Below are positions 1-11,604 of a DNA stretch of 64,000 nucleotides, piece after piece. A model generated the notes under the pieces. It saw only the letters and a program-made list of their open reading frames with translations, was not told the DNA's origin and made no database searches. A program made the position numbers and the translations under genes. Each line of letters opens with the position of its first letter. Position 1 is the first letter of the stretch. Origin of the DNA: Seriola aureovittata (Eukaryota > Chordata > Actinopteri > Carangiformes > Carangidae); the NCBI RefSeq assembly GCF_021018895.1, contig NC_079369.1:7509694-7573693 (forward strand), in the 5' to 3' direction.

Positions 1-502
1 TGTTTGTTGAAGAACTTAAGAAAAGTACCATTCAAATTAAGTCAATATTATTATCATATTGAATCCTCTTAAAAGAGACTACGGCAGCTGTAAAAACACA
101 TAACTGGCTTTAAATGAACTAAATGAAGTAATAACCACTCCAGTCAAGCCAGATAACGGATCTAAACAAGGGTTTTCTTTAATGATCATTTGTCTTGTAA
201 AGAATATAATACAATGACAGGACTGGAATTAATAAGAACATACATCAATAAATATGGATAAATAGTCGTGGACCACATTCACACGGCTGTAGATCGGCTC
301 AGTTGCAGTTACATTGTGTCTGTGCTCACAGTCGATGTGAACACACAGCTTGCCACAAACTGGAGTGTTGCGCAGGGGACAGAGCCAAAGAAGTGATGTT
401 TGTCTGTATGGTTAACTATCACCTCGCTTTCCAGCTCTCCTGCAGAGTGTGTGTTGACTAGAGTGCCTGTGTTTCTCTGATGCAGCAGTTTAAAACAGCA
501 GT

Positions 503-504
<2 letters not shown>

Positions 505-541
<37 letters not shown>

Positions 542-549
542 TGTGTGTG
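505..549. repeat. TG microsatellite
   Basis: Nearly uninterrupted TG dinucleotides with one TTTG break. Confidence 0.95.
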
Positions 550-756
550 AGCAGGAGGGAGGAACAGAAAGAGGGAGATGGGTTTTGCTGTATGAATATG
601 GTCCAGATAGGCTAAGCAACAAACACACCCAGAGTTTAATGGATTTAGAAAAAAAAAGAAAAGTATTTACATCACAGAGGAGAAAAGGAGTGTTTGTCAT
701 TGGTTTCTGCTCCGCATTGTCATTCATTACTCACTCTCTCACTGTAACATGTCTCC

Positions 757-784
757 ATTCATCCATCCATCCATCCATCCATCC
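757..784. repeat. CATC tetranucleotide microsatellite
   Basis: About seven copies of CATC. Confidence 0.9.
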
Positions 785-3700
785 CAACAGAATACAGCCA
801 TTCTCTTGACGATGACAAATTGTCTCAACTAAATATCAGACAGAGACGTAATGTTATACAAATACCACTAGGGGTGTACCTATGCATTAGATACTGAACA
901 GTTAAGAAGCAATGCAGCAGCCTGCAGGAGGAAAAGTTTTCAAAGTTTCGAAGAGATGAAGGTAAGAGTACAAAAACAAGACAAGGATGCACATGATGCA
1001 GAGACAATATGTGAGCTACACGAGAACACAACTTGCTAGTTCTCAGGGACACAGAGGAGTGCAGTGAACAATGCTAGTCTGTTTTCCATTTAGAAAAAAC
1101 ATCCAGCGGTCAGTCGACATTATTGTGCCGTCAATGCCATCGACAGACTTAATAGGAACCCAAGACAGACAGCCTAATCGTGAAATCAATAGTCTGTCTG
1201 TGTGCGACTGAGGACAACGGCCTCTACCACTTTCATCAGGTTTGTCATTGCTGATGAGAGCTGCGTTTACGCGCCTCAGGTGTTCAGTCGTGGGCCCAGC
1301 TGTTACAGTACATGTAGGAAACGGAGATCCTCAGCTTTCTGTCACAGTGTTTGCAGATGGACTCACACACAGGGAGACATGTTCTCTCACACACGTTGTA
1401 CACACAGTCACCCGTCACTTATTGCCCTTGACAATAAATGAACAGGGCAGGGAGAGCTCTTAAAAACCCACTCATCTTGTAGATATATATTATTAATTGA
1501 TCGATCCATAATTGTCCCCTGGCTAATTATATCTTAACAAGCATTAACTATAGGCACGGCAGGCATGTTAAGCTTTGGATTTCTCAACATGACAGTGGTG
1601 TACACAGCGATATAACGAGAGCGATACTCTGCATTTAAAGGGTTTGGAGAGTTCTGTTTTTCCTCTTAGCCTTCCCATAATCGAAAACACATACGCTTAC
1701 ATGTATAGAATGGATTGAATAGTGTGTTTATCGGCTCAAATTCTAGCTGCAATTATTAACATGTTCAACTGGCTCAGCTCTGCAGTACAACAACAATACT
1801 GTTTCTTTCTTTGCACATTCATCAGCTGGTGAGAATGCAGCTTTTGTGCTCAGGTTTTGTAGCTTTCCCCTCAGTCTTTTATCATGATGTCATGTCTTTA
1901 CAGGGCTCTGCTTCCAAACTCCGACAGCAACAATAAGTGAGGGGGCAGTGCTTAGTGAACTTGTGATACCTGGATTCATTTCTATGCCTCGCAGGTACTT
2001 GTTTTCAACTCTGCGGAGGTCTAATTTTTTTTTATTTTTTTTGTTCTATTATATATAACTTCATGCTTGGATTTTAGATGAGAGTTCTACAGTCCAATTT
2101 CATCTTTCTCCCTCTTACCTCTCATATTTTTTAGTTGTTCCTGGTTGTGTTATGTTTTTTTGTGTTTAAAAAATGTATTAGTATTTATGAATGCTCTTGC
2201 ACCCACCCGCTGAGACACAAGCACACCCAAAGTCGATTTCCTCTGACTTGTTCACATCCTTTCTGTCACGCTGATTCAACCACACTCACACTTCCTCACA
2301 ACATATAAAACAAATTTAAGCAAGCTGAGCTCCCGCCGGTGCTGTTTAGACAGAGTGCAATCAAACAGTAACAGCTACGAACACACAGAGATGCGGTCAC
2401 ACTCCCTTTCGATCCCCGCACTTATCTCATCTCGGCTGAACTCAAAAGTCTTGAGCTGTGAGCGAGTGGGATGACTGGGCCACAATTAGGATAGGTGGCC
2501 TCAGCCTGAGAAGAAGCCTGCTGGCTGTCAAGACGTTCAACGCTTCGCCCGCTGCTCTCGCCTCAAGTGTAATACTCGCTGCTGAGCCAAGAGACGGCTC
2601 AGATAACTAAGAGAAATTAAGACTCACAATTATAAGGCTTCAACACTGTCTGCCTGCCTGCCTTCAGGGCGTCGACTACAAAGACCAACGAGGGGGAAGG
2701 GAGACGGTGTGTGAGAGGAGGAGATGAAAAGGTGGGAGGAAACAGCAAAGAGAGACAGACACTTTTAAGAGTCAGGGTCAATGTGTTTGAAATGTGAAAA
2801 GGGAAAAATGTGCGAGAGAATGTTTGTTTATTTATGCAGTCAATACTTAAAGGTGTTACTGTGAGACAGATGCTGTGAGAGAGCCCAACACCTTCAAAAA
2901 GCACATAGCAAAAAGTGACCAGTTCCAGAGGATGTGCCAGAAGCAAGCTGTTCCCTATACCGAGACAAGACACCACACAAACACACACAGCCCAGGCGGG
3001 AATATCACCATCACAAACCAAACAGATCTTTTTTATTAAACTTTTAAAACTTCACAAAAACAGGACATTATCAGTTGAAACCAACTTATTAAGGATGGAT
3101 GGTTTACATAAATGCGTGGTGTTGTTGTGGTAGAGCTAATAATCTCTGCAGAGGCGAGAAAAAGTATCAACACAAGACAGAAGAGTAGATTAAATGTCAG
3201 TTCAACAAGTAGTCTTAATTCATTTAATTTTGTCCACATTTTCTGGTCTGAATTTAGTTCCTTATCACTTCATCATTTTTTATAAAGTTTTCATCTCCTC
3301 TGACACAGCTGAACTTTTACACAACCATAATTACACTGTCTCTGGGCATCAACTCAGATTTGAATTACTGTGAAAGGGGCTTCTGTCTGCCCTTTCATTC
3401 ATCCTCCCGTGGTCATCCATTTTCCCGAAAAGAAAAAAAAAAAGAAAAAAGGCCCATGGCAGACTGACATCTATGAAACGGCAGGGGTTTGACGGCTGTG
3501 ACACTTCTGAGTCTCCTGTCCGTCACCCTAAACCTTCCACTGGCTGTCCGTCAACCTTACCCTTCCCTTGTCATGGCAGCTCTGTGGTTCTGAAGATAAT
3601 GCAACTTGTTAATTAGGCATGCAGTAGATTAATTAAACTGATACAGAGGTGTAGGTTCACTATTCTTCTTAGTGCAGAGGAGTGTTGTCATTGCCAAGGT

Positions 3701-4324
3701 GAGAAGAGACAAAGGCAGAGAATTAATGTGCACAGAATTGATTTTGTTTTTTTTTGTTTTTTTACCTCGTGTGGCTTTATATAACCCAATCCTGCTTTAG
3801 TGTTCTTTTTATAAGGTGTTTGAAAGGCTGCTGAAAAGACTGTGTGTATTCTTTCACCAATAAAGAACCCGTTAAACTAAATTTAGGTGTGCTTATCCTC
3901 CACTATTTTTCTTTTGTAAAAAAGACAGTGACAGTAAAAAGAAAATCAAGTGAGGAGGAAGATAAATGAAAAGTGCTAAAAGAGGCAGTGAAGGAAAAAG
4001 CAGAACATGACGGAGAGCATCAAGGATAAAAGTGCCAGAGTCAGTATTTGGGACATAATCCCAGAAGCTCCAACCTCAAGTGCTAGCTTTAAAAAACAGC
4101 AATTTAACCTGGCAGTAAAGTGGAGAGAAAAGAGAGCAAAGCGCTTGTTCTATCCATCTCAATCCCCTCTTAAAGCAGGACACACGGCAGGAGCGAGCAC
4201 AGGTGTGAACAGCTGTGAGCTCTGTGAGACTCTGTCTGCCCCAGAAATGGGGAAGCCTTAATCTCCGCTGACCCTCTCTATCATCATCCTCTGGGACCTC
4301 AGCCACTGTCAACATCCTCAATCA

Positions 4325-4432
4325 TACACACACACACGCACGCACACACACACACACACACACACGCACACACGCACACACACACACACGCACACACGCA
4401 CACACACACGCACACACACACACACACGCACA
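4325..4432. repeat. compound CA/CACG microsatellite
   Basis: About 108 bases of CA interrupted at irregular intervals by CG (GCACAC units). Confidence 0.95.
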
Positions 4433-4799
4433 GCTCACAGAAACACACACTGAGATGAGAAAGAGCTCAACATCTCCGTCTCCTCTGACTCATATTCATC
4501 CTCATACCCTGTGCACACCTTTGATTCATGATCCAGCTCTCATCAGCATTAGCTGCTGCTAGCTATCATGTCTGTTCTCCATCACAAGTCCAACCCATCC
4601 TGGTTTAGAGGACGGTTATAGCAGCAAAGCACTGTACACTGCAAAAAAATCAACATCTTTTAATCGAGTATTTAAAGCTGCTGCAATCGATGTTATGTTC
4701 ACAATGGAAAAGGAAATGCTTGTAGTAACAAACCCCATAAAACTCATCACCCATCTCTGCAGTTTCCCCCCAACTCGATGAAACGTTTTATCTTATTGT

Positions 4800-5015
4800 T
4801 TTGGTTTTAGGGCAACGTTACTGTTTTGATTCAGTTTCACTACTCTCATCAGTGCTGCAGCTGTCGCAAACAGCTGTTTTCAGCTAAAAGGCAAGTTAGT
4901 AACTACCTGGGAAACACAGTGGATTATATAGCTGCTAATGATCCAGACATTTAACTTGGGTTGGTGGAGACCAAAACTGAGCTAAAAAGAAGAGACAATG
5001 TTGGTCATCAAAGTC
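4800..5015. repeat. dispersed fish repeat, copy 1 (family with GAACACAGTGGA)
   Basis: This stretch shares an ordered series of blocks with 45180-45415 in the same orientation: TCTCATCA, TTAG.AACTA.CTGG, AACACAGTGGA, CCAGA.ATTT, and a TTGG..GA.GACCAAA block. I recognise the family from teleost genomes but cannot give a Repbase name. The copy is diverged. Confidence 0.7.
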
Positions 5016-5657
5016 AATAGTTGGCATTAACATGTTAACAATAACAACTTTATAAAGTAGTAATATGTGAATGTTATGGGAGCCCCCCCCCCCAAAAAAA
5101 AAAGTTTATGTAGGTTTAAATTTTAAATTCTTACTCTCTTTAACAAGCGAAAAACACTGTAACCTACCATTAGTGTGAGATTAGGTTTTAAGCGTGTTTT
5201 AAGAACAATATGTCCTCATACATGAACAACAAATCTGCAATCCATTGTAATCCAGAACGACCATTGTAGATATTTTGCTGAGCCGATGTCCCAATCAGTA
5301 CGATGAAGGCAGGGAAAGACTGTGGCCATGGAAAATACATTATGGTTAAGGTCTGGTTAGATTTAAGCAAATAAAACTACTCGATTAAGACAAGTATGTC
5401 ATTATTAGCACAACTGCAAGAAGTCACATAAAAATGGTCATTTTCAGTGAATGAACAAAAGACCAAAGTAGGTGTTTCTCTGGCGAGGACAGTCTCTTCA
5501 AGAATAATACCTGGACTGTGGAAACTAATGAAGTGTCTGCCTTATTCTGTCCTGTTTCAATATGACGACTCCTTTTTGTGAAAAAATCTAAACTAAATGA
5601 CACAATGCGAAACACTTGAAAAGGCAAGATTTTTTTCACCCTGACTGCAGAATCTAT

Positions 5658-5663
5658 TTTATT
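5658..5663 (-). promoter_or_regulatory. candidate polyadenylation signal AATAAA
   Basis: This is the first AATAAA on the minus strand after the ncan stop, about 1.34 kb downstream. The following 60 bases are T- and TG-containing, compatible with a downstream element. Another AATAAA lies at 3037-3032. Confidence 0.45.
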
Positions 5664-6174
5664 GGTTTTAGAAGGCTGAACATAACATTTTGAGATTTTC
5701 TATGACTTTTTTTTTTTTTTTTTGCAGTGTACCCTGACTCTGTGCATGGACTTGTCTTATCTTGTGCTATGCCGTGACATATGAGGAGGCTCTAGTCTTG
5801 ATAGATAACCTGCTCCACCTCTCTCTGTATCTCTCGTGTCTGGCGGATGGGATAATTTCTTCTCGTCAGACCAAAGAAGTAAAACTCCAACATGAAGGAG
5901 AAACAGAACTTCACCCTGCTACATCCCCATGATTAATTCACAGCACACATTCCCACAGCAGAAAAAATGACGAGAGCAAAGCAAATGTGGGAATACTGTG
6001 CTGAGCTGAGACGCGCTGACATCAAACGTTCAGATTAACCCTTGATAACAACAGGTGTGGATGGCCGACACAGCAAGAGCAGTTTGAGATTGTTCGACAT
6101 TTCTGAAAACTGTGATGTGTGATGAGACGTGATGGAACTGAACTGAGATGCAATGTGTTTTTCCATTTTCCTCT

Positions 6175-6200
6175 GGGGGGGGGGGGGGGGGGGGGGGGGG
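6175..6200. repeat. G26 homopolymer in the putative 3' UTR
   Basis: There are 26 consecutive G on the plus strand, which would be C26 in the neurocan transcript. Such runs are prone to slippage and assembly error, so the exact length is uncertain. Confidence 0.9.
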
Positions 6201-6997
6201 TTTAGCATCTGATCTAAAATAACTGTCTTACACTGACAAGAAGATACAACGCTAACAATCAAATAATTCAATTACAACTGCCTCTGATTCAAAGAAAATC
6301 AATTTCAGAATAACTCCATATCGCTTTAAGTCAAGTACAATGTCTTACAAAGAGCAAACCAAAAGCAGCAGAGTCAAGAAATAAACACAATTTGTAAAAA
6401 ATAATGTGTGTTCCACAGACAAAAGGCTCAAGTCAACAACATATCTTCCTTGACTCGTTTGATTTTGATACGGCATTTTCAGCGATGTTGTCCCTATTTA
6501 CAGTTTGTACTAAACCACTTCTCTCTGAAGAATGTTCGCTGTGGATCTCAAAGGTTTTTTTTTTTTTTTTTTTTTCAAAAACAGGTCAGCGTAGCCCCAT
6601 GTTTCAGGTCATTGTTGAGCTCGAAGGGAGAGTAACTGGGTCACCTGGGAGGGTGGGTGAGAGACAGACACGTTAAGACAAGAAAGTACAACAGAGAAGG
6701 GAAAGTAAAAAGAGTACAAAGGGATTTGTCATTGTCCCAGTGACGCCTGGCAGCACTTTGGCAGGCCTCAGAATTGACTATTATGCAGGCTGACTCGGAG
6801 AGCCAGGGGTGGAGAGTGAAGGGCAACGCAGGGCAGGGCAGTGCAGGGGGGGAGGGGGGAGGGCAGGGTTTTGGGCAGAGAGTTTTGGGCTGTAAGGTTG
6901 TGAAGTAGTGTTTGGGGAAATGTGGATGACAGGGAGACAGGCAAACTGCAGTTAGCAGCAGAGGAGAAAAGGAAAGGGGATGTTTTTTTGTTTTGGT

Positions 6998-7134
6998 TCA
7001 GAAGTGGCCGTGGTTGTGGCCCTGACCCGGCTCTCCTCCGTGGTGGCCTCCCTCTCTGTGGCCGTGCCTCTTGTGCTTCCTGCGCTCCCTCCTGCCCTTA
7101 TGGTGGTGGCGCCGGTAACGGTGGGCTCGCCGGG
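6998..7134 (-). CDS. ncan: neurocan terminal coding exon: basic histidine-rich tail and stop
   Basis: This segment encodes residues 268-312 and the TGA stop at 7000-6998. The acceptor AG is at 7136-7135 after TTTGCTCCACC. The 45-residue tail has 12 His and 14 Arg/Lys, with the motif HHHKGRRERRKHKRHGH. Mammalian neurocan ends with a comparable tail (His run followed by a SRKERRKHKK-like motif), which is the strongest single argument for neurocan over versican, brevican or aggrecan. The fish tail differs at the end: it is Gly/His-rich (HHGG, GHNHGHF) and lacks the acidic end and final Cys I recall from mammals. The basic cluster could bind heparan sulfate or metal, which is inference. The 3' UTR follows directly. 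Confidence 0.92.
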
Positions 7135-8575
7135 CTGGTGGAGCAAACAGAGCGTAAGGAAGAGACAGTGAAATTAAAGAAAGGGCAGAGAATTTATTAA
7201 AGCAGTAAGTCGGAGATGGAATAAGATGAAAGTGAAAGGTGGGAGAGATGAAACTGATGAAGCAGAGAAACTGAGAAGCATTTAGAGTGATACTCGGAGG
7301 GAGGCGAAACCAGGTGAGACGTGAGGGAAAACAGATCAAAAAGCAGGAAGGTCAAATCCACATGTTCTCTGAAGATGATTTAACTGTTTCCACCACACTG
7401 AGGGAATCTGTTTTATCTCACATCCAGTTGACTGGGAGCCTTCAGCAAGAGCACACTGAGCTAGCCACCCACTCACAGCCTCAGTGTAAGCTCATTCCTG
7501 GGGTGTGCTGCCAAATTAGGTTACTCTGTCCCTTCCTGGATTTTGCCAACAAAGAAATGTCGTCTGCAATGAATGATAACGACGCCATAACTCTGAGCCA
7601 TAAAAACAACTCTGTCCAAAGATAAAGAGTCATAAGCAAAGGAATCTTTATCACTTTGAACAGAAGCTACATTATTTCAGTATTTCATCATTACTGTCAC
7701 ATTGTGAGCAGAGCAAAAATGAAATACAAGGCTCAGCTTGTTGAATATTTATATATATATCAACCCTTCATATCTCTGAAGAAGCAAGAAATTATGCTGA
7801 AAAGTTATGACATCTATTCTGTCTGTCAGTCAGAGTGATTCCTATAACATCATTTTAAGAAAAAACATTTATTATAAGTCTATTTTAAAGCTCAGGGGAG
7901 ATAAGGTGTGTGACAGTTGCATAATAAAAGAATCTTATTGCTGATTTTAGATGCTACACTGTGCTAAAATAAGAGATAGCTTCTGCGATGACACTGTAAT
8001 GTCATCATTTCACTCCATGTAAAAAAAAAAAAAAAAAACCCTCTGAGCAGATATGCGAGTATTTGCAGCAGTGTTTTATTCCATGTGCCCAGAAGCTCTT
8101 ACATGATATGGGGTATAAAAGTCATATTTCACTTTGGTTGAACATTTAAAGCTTTTAGCACACAGCTTTTGTCTTCCATGGTCGGTCAACCACTGCAAAA
8201 ACATTGTCTGAAAAACTCTTAAAAAAAAAAAAAAAAAAAAAAAATAAAAAATCCCACCTCAAGCATGAAACACTTCAAAGGAGACCTTACCACTTCTAAG
8301 TAAGCCCAGGGGATTTATTCAGTCTGCAACCACAGTTATATTTTTGCTTGCAATTATTAATAATGAGAGCAGGAATGGGAAGCCTGAATGCACATGGTGA
8401 CAGCAGCTCCCGAGGGCAGTTAATGTAGGAGGCTCGGTCTTGCAGACCTATGGTGGTGTGCATGCTAAATATAAGAAAAATGTAAACGTGAAAATGACCT
8501 AACAAATGGAAATACTGCTTTAAGTCTTGTTGTCTGCGCTCCTGCTCTGTGAAAATCCTGTCATGTAAAACTTAC
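7135..8575 (-). other. ncan: ncan intron between CCP and tail exons
   Basis: This intron of 1,441 nt has GT at its 5' end (8575-8574) and AG at its 3' end (7136-7135). It holds an A18 run (8021-8038), an A24 run (8221-8244) and a short AT repeat near 7748-7758. Otherwise it is unremarkable AT-rich sequence with no further exon that I can recognise. Confidence 0.85.
8221..8244. repeat. A24 homopolymer
   Basis: Twenty-four A followed by TAAAAAA. It could be the tail of an old plus-strand retroposed element, but no recognisable body precedes it. Confidence 0.85.
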
Positions 8576-8758
8576 ATTTTATGCAGATGATTTTAGGTCG
8601 ATCCCACTTGCCGTTGGCACGACACTTAGCAGTGGGCACGTGGCGTTGCAGGAAGCCATCGACACACTGGTAGCGCACTACAGAATGGATGTCATAGTGG
8701 GAACGCTTGCGACCAATCAGGAAGGCATTATCCACAGAGGGAGGGGCTCCGCAAAGCA
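8576..8758 (-). CDS. ncan: neurocan exon: CCP/sushi domain
   Basis: This 183-nt phase 1-1 exon encodes residues 207-267, one complement control protein (sushi) module. It has four cysteines at 209, 238, 252 and 265 in the expected 1-3, 2-4 pattern. Recognisable stretches are [12 protein letters not shown] near the start, VVRYQC in the middle and [11 protein letters not shown] at the end, including the invariant Trp. NGKWDRP and the preceding lectin exon both fit neurocan better than the other three lecticans. Acceptor AG is at 8760-8759 and the donor GTAAG starts at 8575. The last base (T) forms a TCC Ser codon with the final exon. Confidence 0.95.
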
Positions 8759-11089
8759 CTGTAGGGACATAGAAATACTGAATATTAATCAGGTTGTTCA
8801 TTTCGGTTTATTTAAATGTCCTTCTGAGTGATTAGTACATAATTAATAAAGAAAGTCCATACATGATAATGACTTTTAGCTGGATTCCCCTTATCAGTGA
8901 GCATCAAAACATTTCAGTGTCCCGGATCTACTTTAAATGTGTATCCCTATTTAAGGAGAGATACACTGCAGGACAATATCTTGGCTCAAGCTTATCTTTG
9001 AAAAACAGTCACAACACAAGCATCAAAATGTGGATTTAATATCTGCAGGACAATGTATCTGTCCAAGTCTGTGAGTGAGTAGGCGGCTGTCAAAGTAACA
9101 CAGCGTTTTAGACTTTTACTTCAAAGACTAGAGGCCGAATCAGAAAAATCAGTTTACACATCAAAAACATCAGTTTACACAAGCTGAGATGGAGAGAGGA
9201 CTGACACAAGACGGACAAGCCTCAGGGCAGCACTCCGACGACTTCACAGACTTTGTAACTCGCCTGTCAGAGGGTGTCAATGTCCCCGCGATGGAGACAG
9301 CAGGTGAATGTGTAGTTACTCTGGGAATCCCTATAGATGGCAGTCATACAGCTGAGGCCCAGGCGCCTGAGCTGATATGCAGCACAATCATGTCAAGGTT
9401 TAGAGTTTTAAGTCACCACCTTGAATTTCCATTTCATTCATTATAGTTTTTGACTTAAGATTAGCTAGGTAGACTAAAAAGCTGTCATGAGTCATTACAC
9501 AGCTGCTGAACCTGTCATTAAATGGTTAGAGGTGGAAGAAGTTGTTGCATATTCAATGTGCTGGTAAGAAGATTTTCAACTGAGAACTAGACAGCATTGT
9601 AACACTGAGTTTTTCTTTCATCAACTCGTAAAATAACTTTGGGAATAATCAAAAAAGAAAAGAAAAGTTGAAATTTAATTCAAAAGGCATTATGAGGACG
9701 ATGAACGGCATGTTTCTTTTCATGTATTTTACTTTACAGTAGGTCTAACCAAAACCTTGACTGTCTGGAGGACACACGGCTGTGTGCTGCATCCTTAAGA
9801 TAATGCAGCCTCTGAGGTGGAACACATCTACTACTATAGATAAAGACCACTATTCTAGAAGAGGATGTGTTGCAGCACTTTGAAAGCCGGAGCGTAGAGG
9901 TGCAGATACTGCGGCATGTTGTTGGCAAACTCAGTTAGAGGAGGTAAGTCACTGAATACTATCATCTATGGAGCTGTTGAGGATCACAAAGAGACCACAG
10001 ACACCTTGTCATTGGTAGGGACATGTCCCTACTGTCCAACCCAAATTTTACACCCATGGTGGAAACTGAAGGGGAAAAACTTTCATGCTGCCCCTCTCAA
10101 AGGTGCCTTTTTGAAGACACCAAAACCACTGATCCCATCCTTGAATCCTTGAATGTGATTTACAAACTTCAATGCTAAATGCGGTCAGCAATCAGAACAT
10201 GTTTACAGTCCCTCTTAATTCCCTTGTCCTTGTCCTAATACCTCTTAAATTCTTAATAAGGGAAAGCAATGTCATTAGCTATGGTGAAAGGTTTAATGCC
10301 ACATTTACAGTTTAATGTGTTGTGGAAGAGAGGGGGCAATAAGCACTTCTCTCCTCACTTGAGACGACGCCCGACTTAACACAAATGGAAGGCTAAAAGG
10401 TAATTTTCCATTAGCCCTCACCTATCAACAACGTTGAATGATTTCTCACAGTGGGGGCAAGCAAAGTCAGAACATATTGGAGTAGGGATTAAAGAAAATG
10501 TCACTAATCTCAGAAAAAGGAGCCATGATTTTATGACGCTTTAAGTCAGAAAGGTCTTTTGCAGAATAAAGCCTGAAGGCTGTGCAGGGCTGTGACCAAG
10601 ACAGGACCATGGTTTCTTGAAAAACCCATAAAAGTGTGCTTTCCAAAATTTTCTAAAGCCACTTCTCAGTCTTTTAAGCTGGGACTTAAATCCTTGAAAT
10701 ACAAGTATGGATTTTTGGTGTTGTAAACCGCTCATCATTTACCTGCTACTGACATTTCTCTGATAGCAGATGAGTCACACGCACTGTCAGACAATAAGTT
10801 TTCCTACATGATGAGATGAGCTTAAATATATGTTTATACCTTCTACACTCTCTCCTCCTGTGATTTCCTTCTATGCACAGGAAGATTTTGAATTCCCAGT
10901 TCGCTAAAGATGGTGGTTATACTAATGGATGAAAGTGTAACGTGAAAGGTGGCTCACTGCTCTCATCAGCGTTGTTTTAATATTAGACTCACATTCATTG
11001 GATGGCCATAAAAACAACTCCAAAATGAATGCTAATATTCCTCTCTATCTGATGAATATTTTTGCTAACACATTTGCCATAAGCGCTCT

Positions 11090-11604
11090 ATAAGGTTATA
11101 ATGTGTCATTGTTGTCTTCACGGTTGTCTATAAAGCAGGTCTAGGTTCTGTATTAATACTGTGAAAGTATCAAAGCGCTCAGTCCACAGAGAAATGCACA
11201 CAGCATGTATTCGGAAACTGTGAGCCATAAAACGAGCCGTCAGGACTTCAGTGACTTTGTGATGTCACAACAAAACAGTCACCGCCCTCAGCCATGCCCC
11301 AAGCAACACCCACCTGGACCCACCATCCAGCCTCGCAGGATTTCGTTTCTCTGAGTGTTTTACCTGAAATCTTTTATATTTTTTATTCGATCACTCAGAA
11401 AACAGTCAGCCAATCAGGAAAGAGGTTCAGAGCCTCTCTTCTGATTGGCTCACCGACCTGTTGTCGTTAGAGCTCCAGACAGAAGCCTGAGAGAGACTAC
11501 ATTGAGATGGTTTTTGGTTCTTAAAACCACAAATATATCTTCTTACGGATATAAAGACTTCAAATAAAACAACGTAAAAGTGTAAAGTGTACGGGACCTA
11601 TAAG
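11090..11604. mobile_element. dispersed MITE-like repeat, copy A
   Basis: This copy shares long ordered blocks with 39100-40073: TATAAAGCAGGTCTAGG, ATACTGTGAAAG, the GTGATGTCAC core, TGGACCCACCATCCA, and an AATCAG..AGAGG block near the right end. The ends resemble inverted repeats (CTATAAGG at left, CCTATAAG at right). It is a short, internally deleted member of a family very common in percomorph fish, most likely a non-autonomous DNA transposon. Confidence 0.75.

Larger units (their letters stand above)
1..5639. other. non-coding flank 3' of ncan
   Basis: I see no exon of a recognisable protein here on either strand. Contents are AT-rich unique sequence, a TG repeat near 505-549, a CATC tetranucleotide repeat near 757-784, a long CA/CG compound repeat at 4325-4432, one copy of a dispersed fish repeat at about 4800-5015 and a T18 run near 5707-5724. 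The open frames present (for example 2617-3021 minus and 4007-4261 plus) have no domain or composition that I can support as protein. The region may hold an extended 3' UTR. Confidence 0.6.
5640..6997 (-). other. ncan: putative ncan 3' UTR
   Basis: This is the sequence downstream of the neurocan stop on the minus strand, up to just past the first canonical AATAAA at 5663-5658. The sequence shows no further coding potential. It contains a 26-base C run in transcript orientation, a long A run from the T tract near 6556-6575, and GA/CT-rich stretches. The distal boundary is inferred from the polyadenylation hexamer alone; fish neurocan transcripts could end earlier at a non-canonical signal or continue to later hexamers. 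Confidence 0.5.

Noticed and set aside
4007..4261. 84-codon plus-strand frame (MTESIKDKSARVSIWD...)
   Set aside because: No family recognised and no splice-consistent neighbour. Its length is within chance expectation for this region.
8640..8831. Plus-strand 63-codon frame opposite the CCP exon
   Set aside because: It is the antisense shadow of the CCP coding exon, whose minus frame has all domain signatures and correct splice sites.
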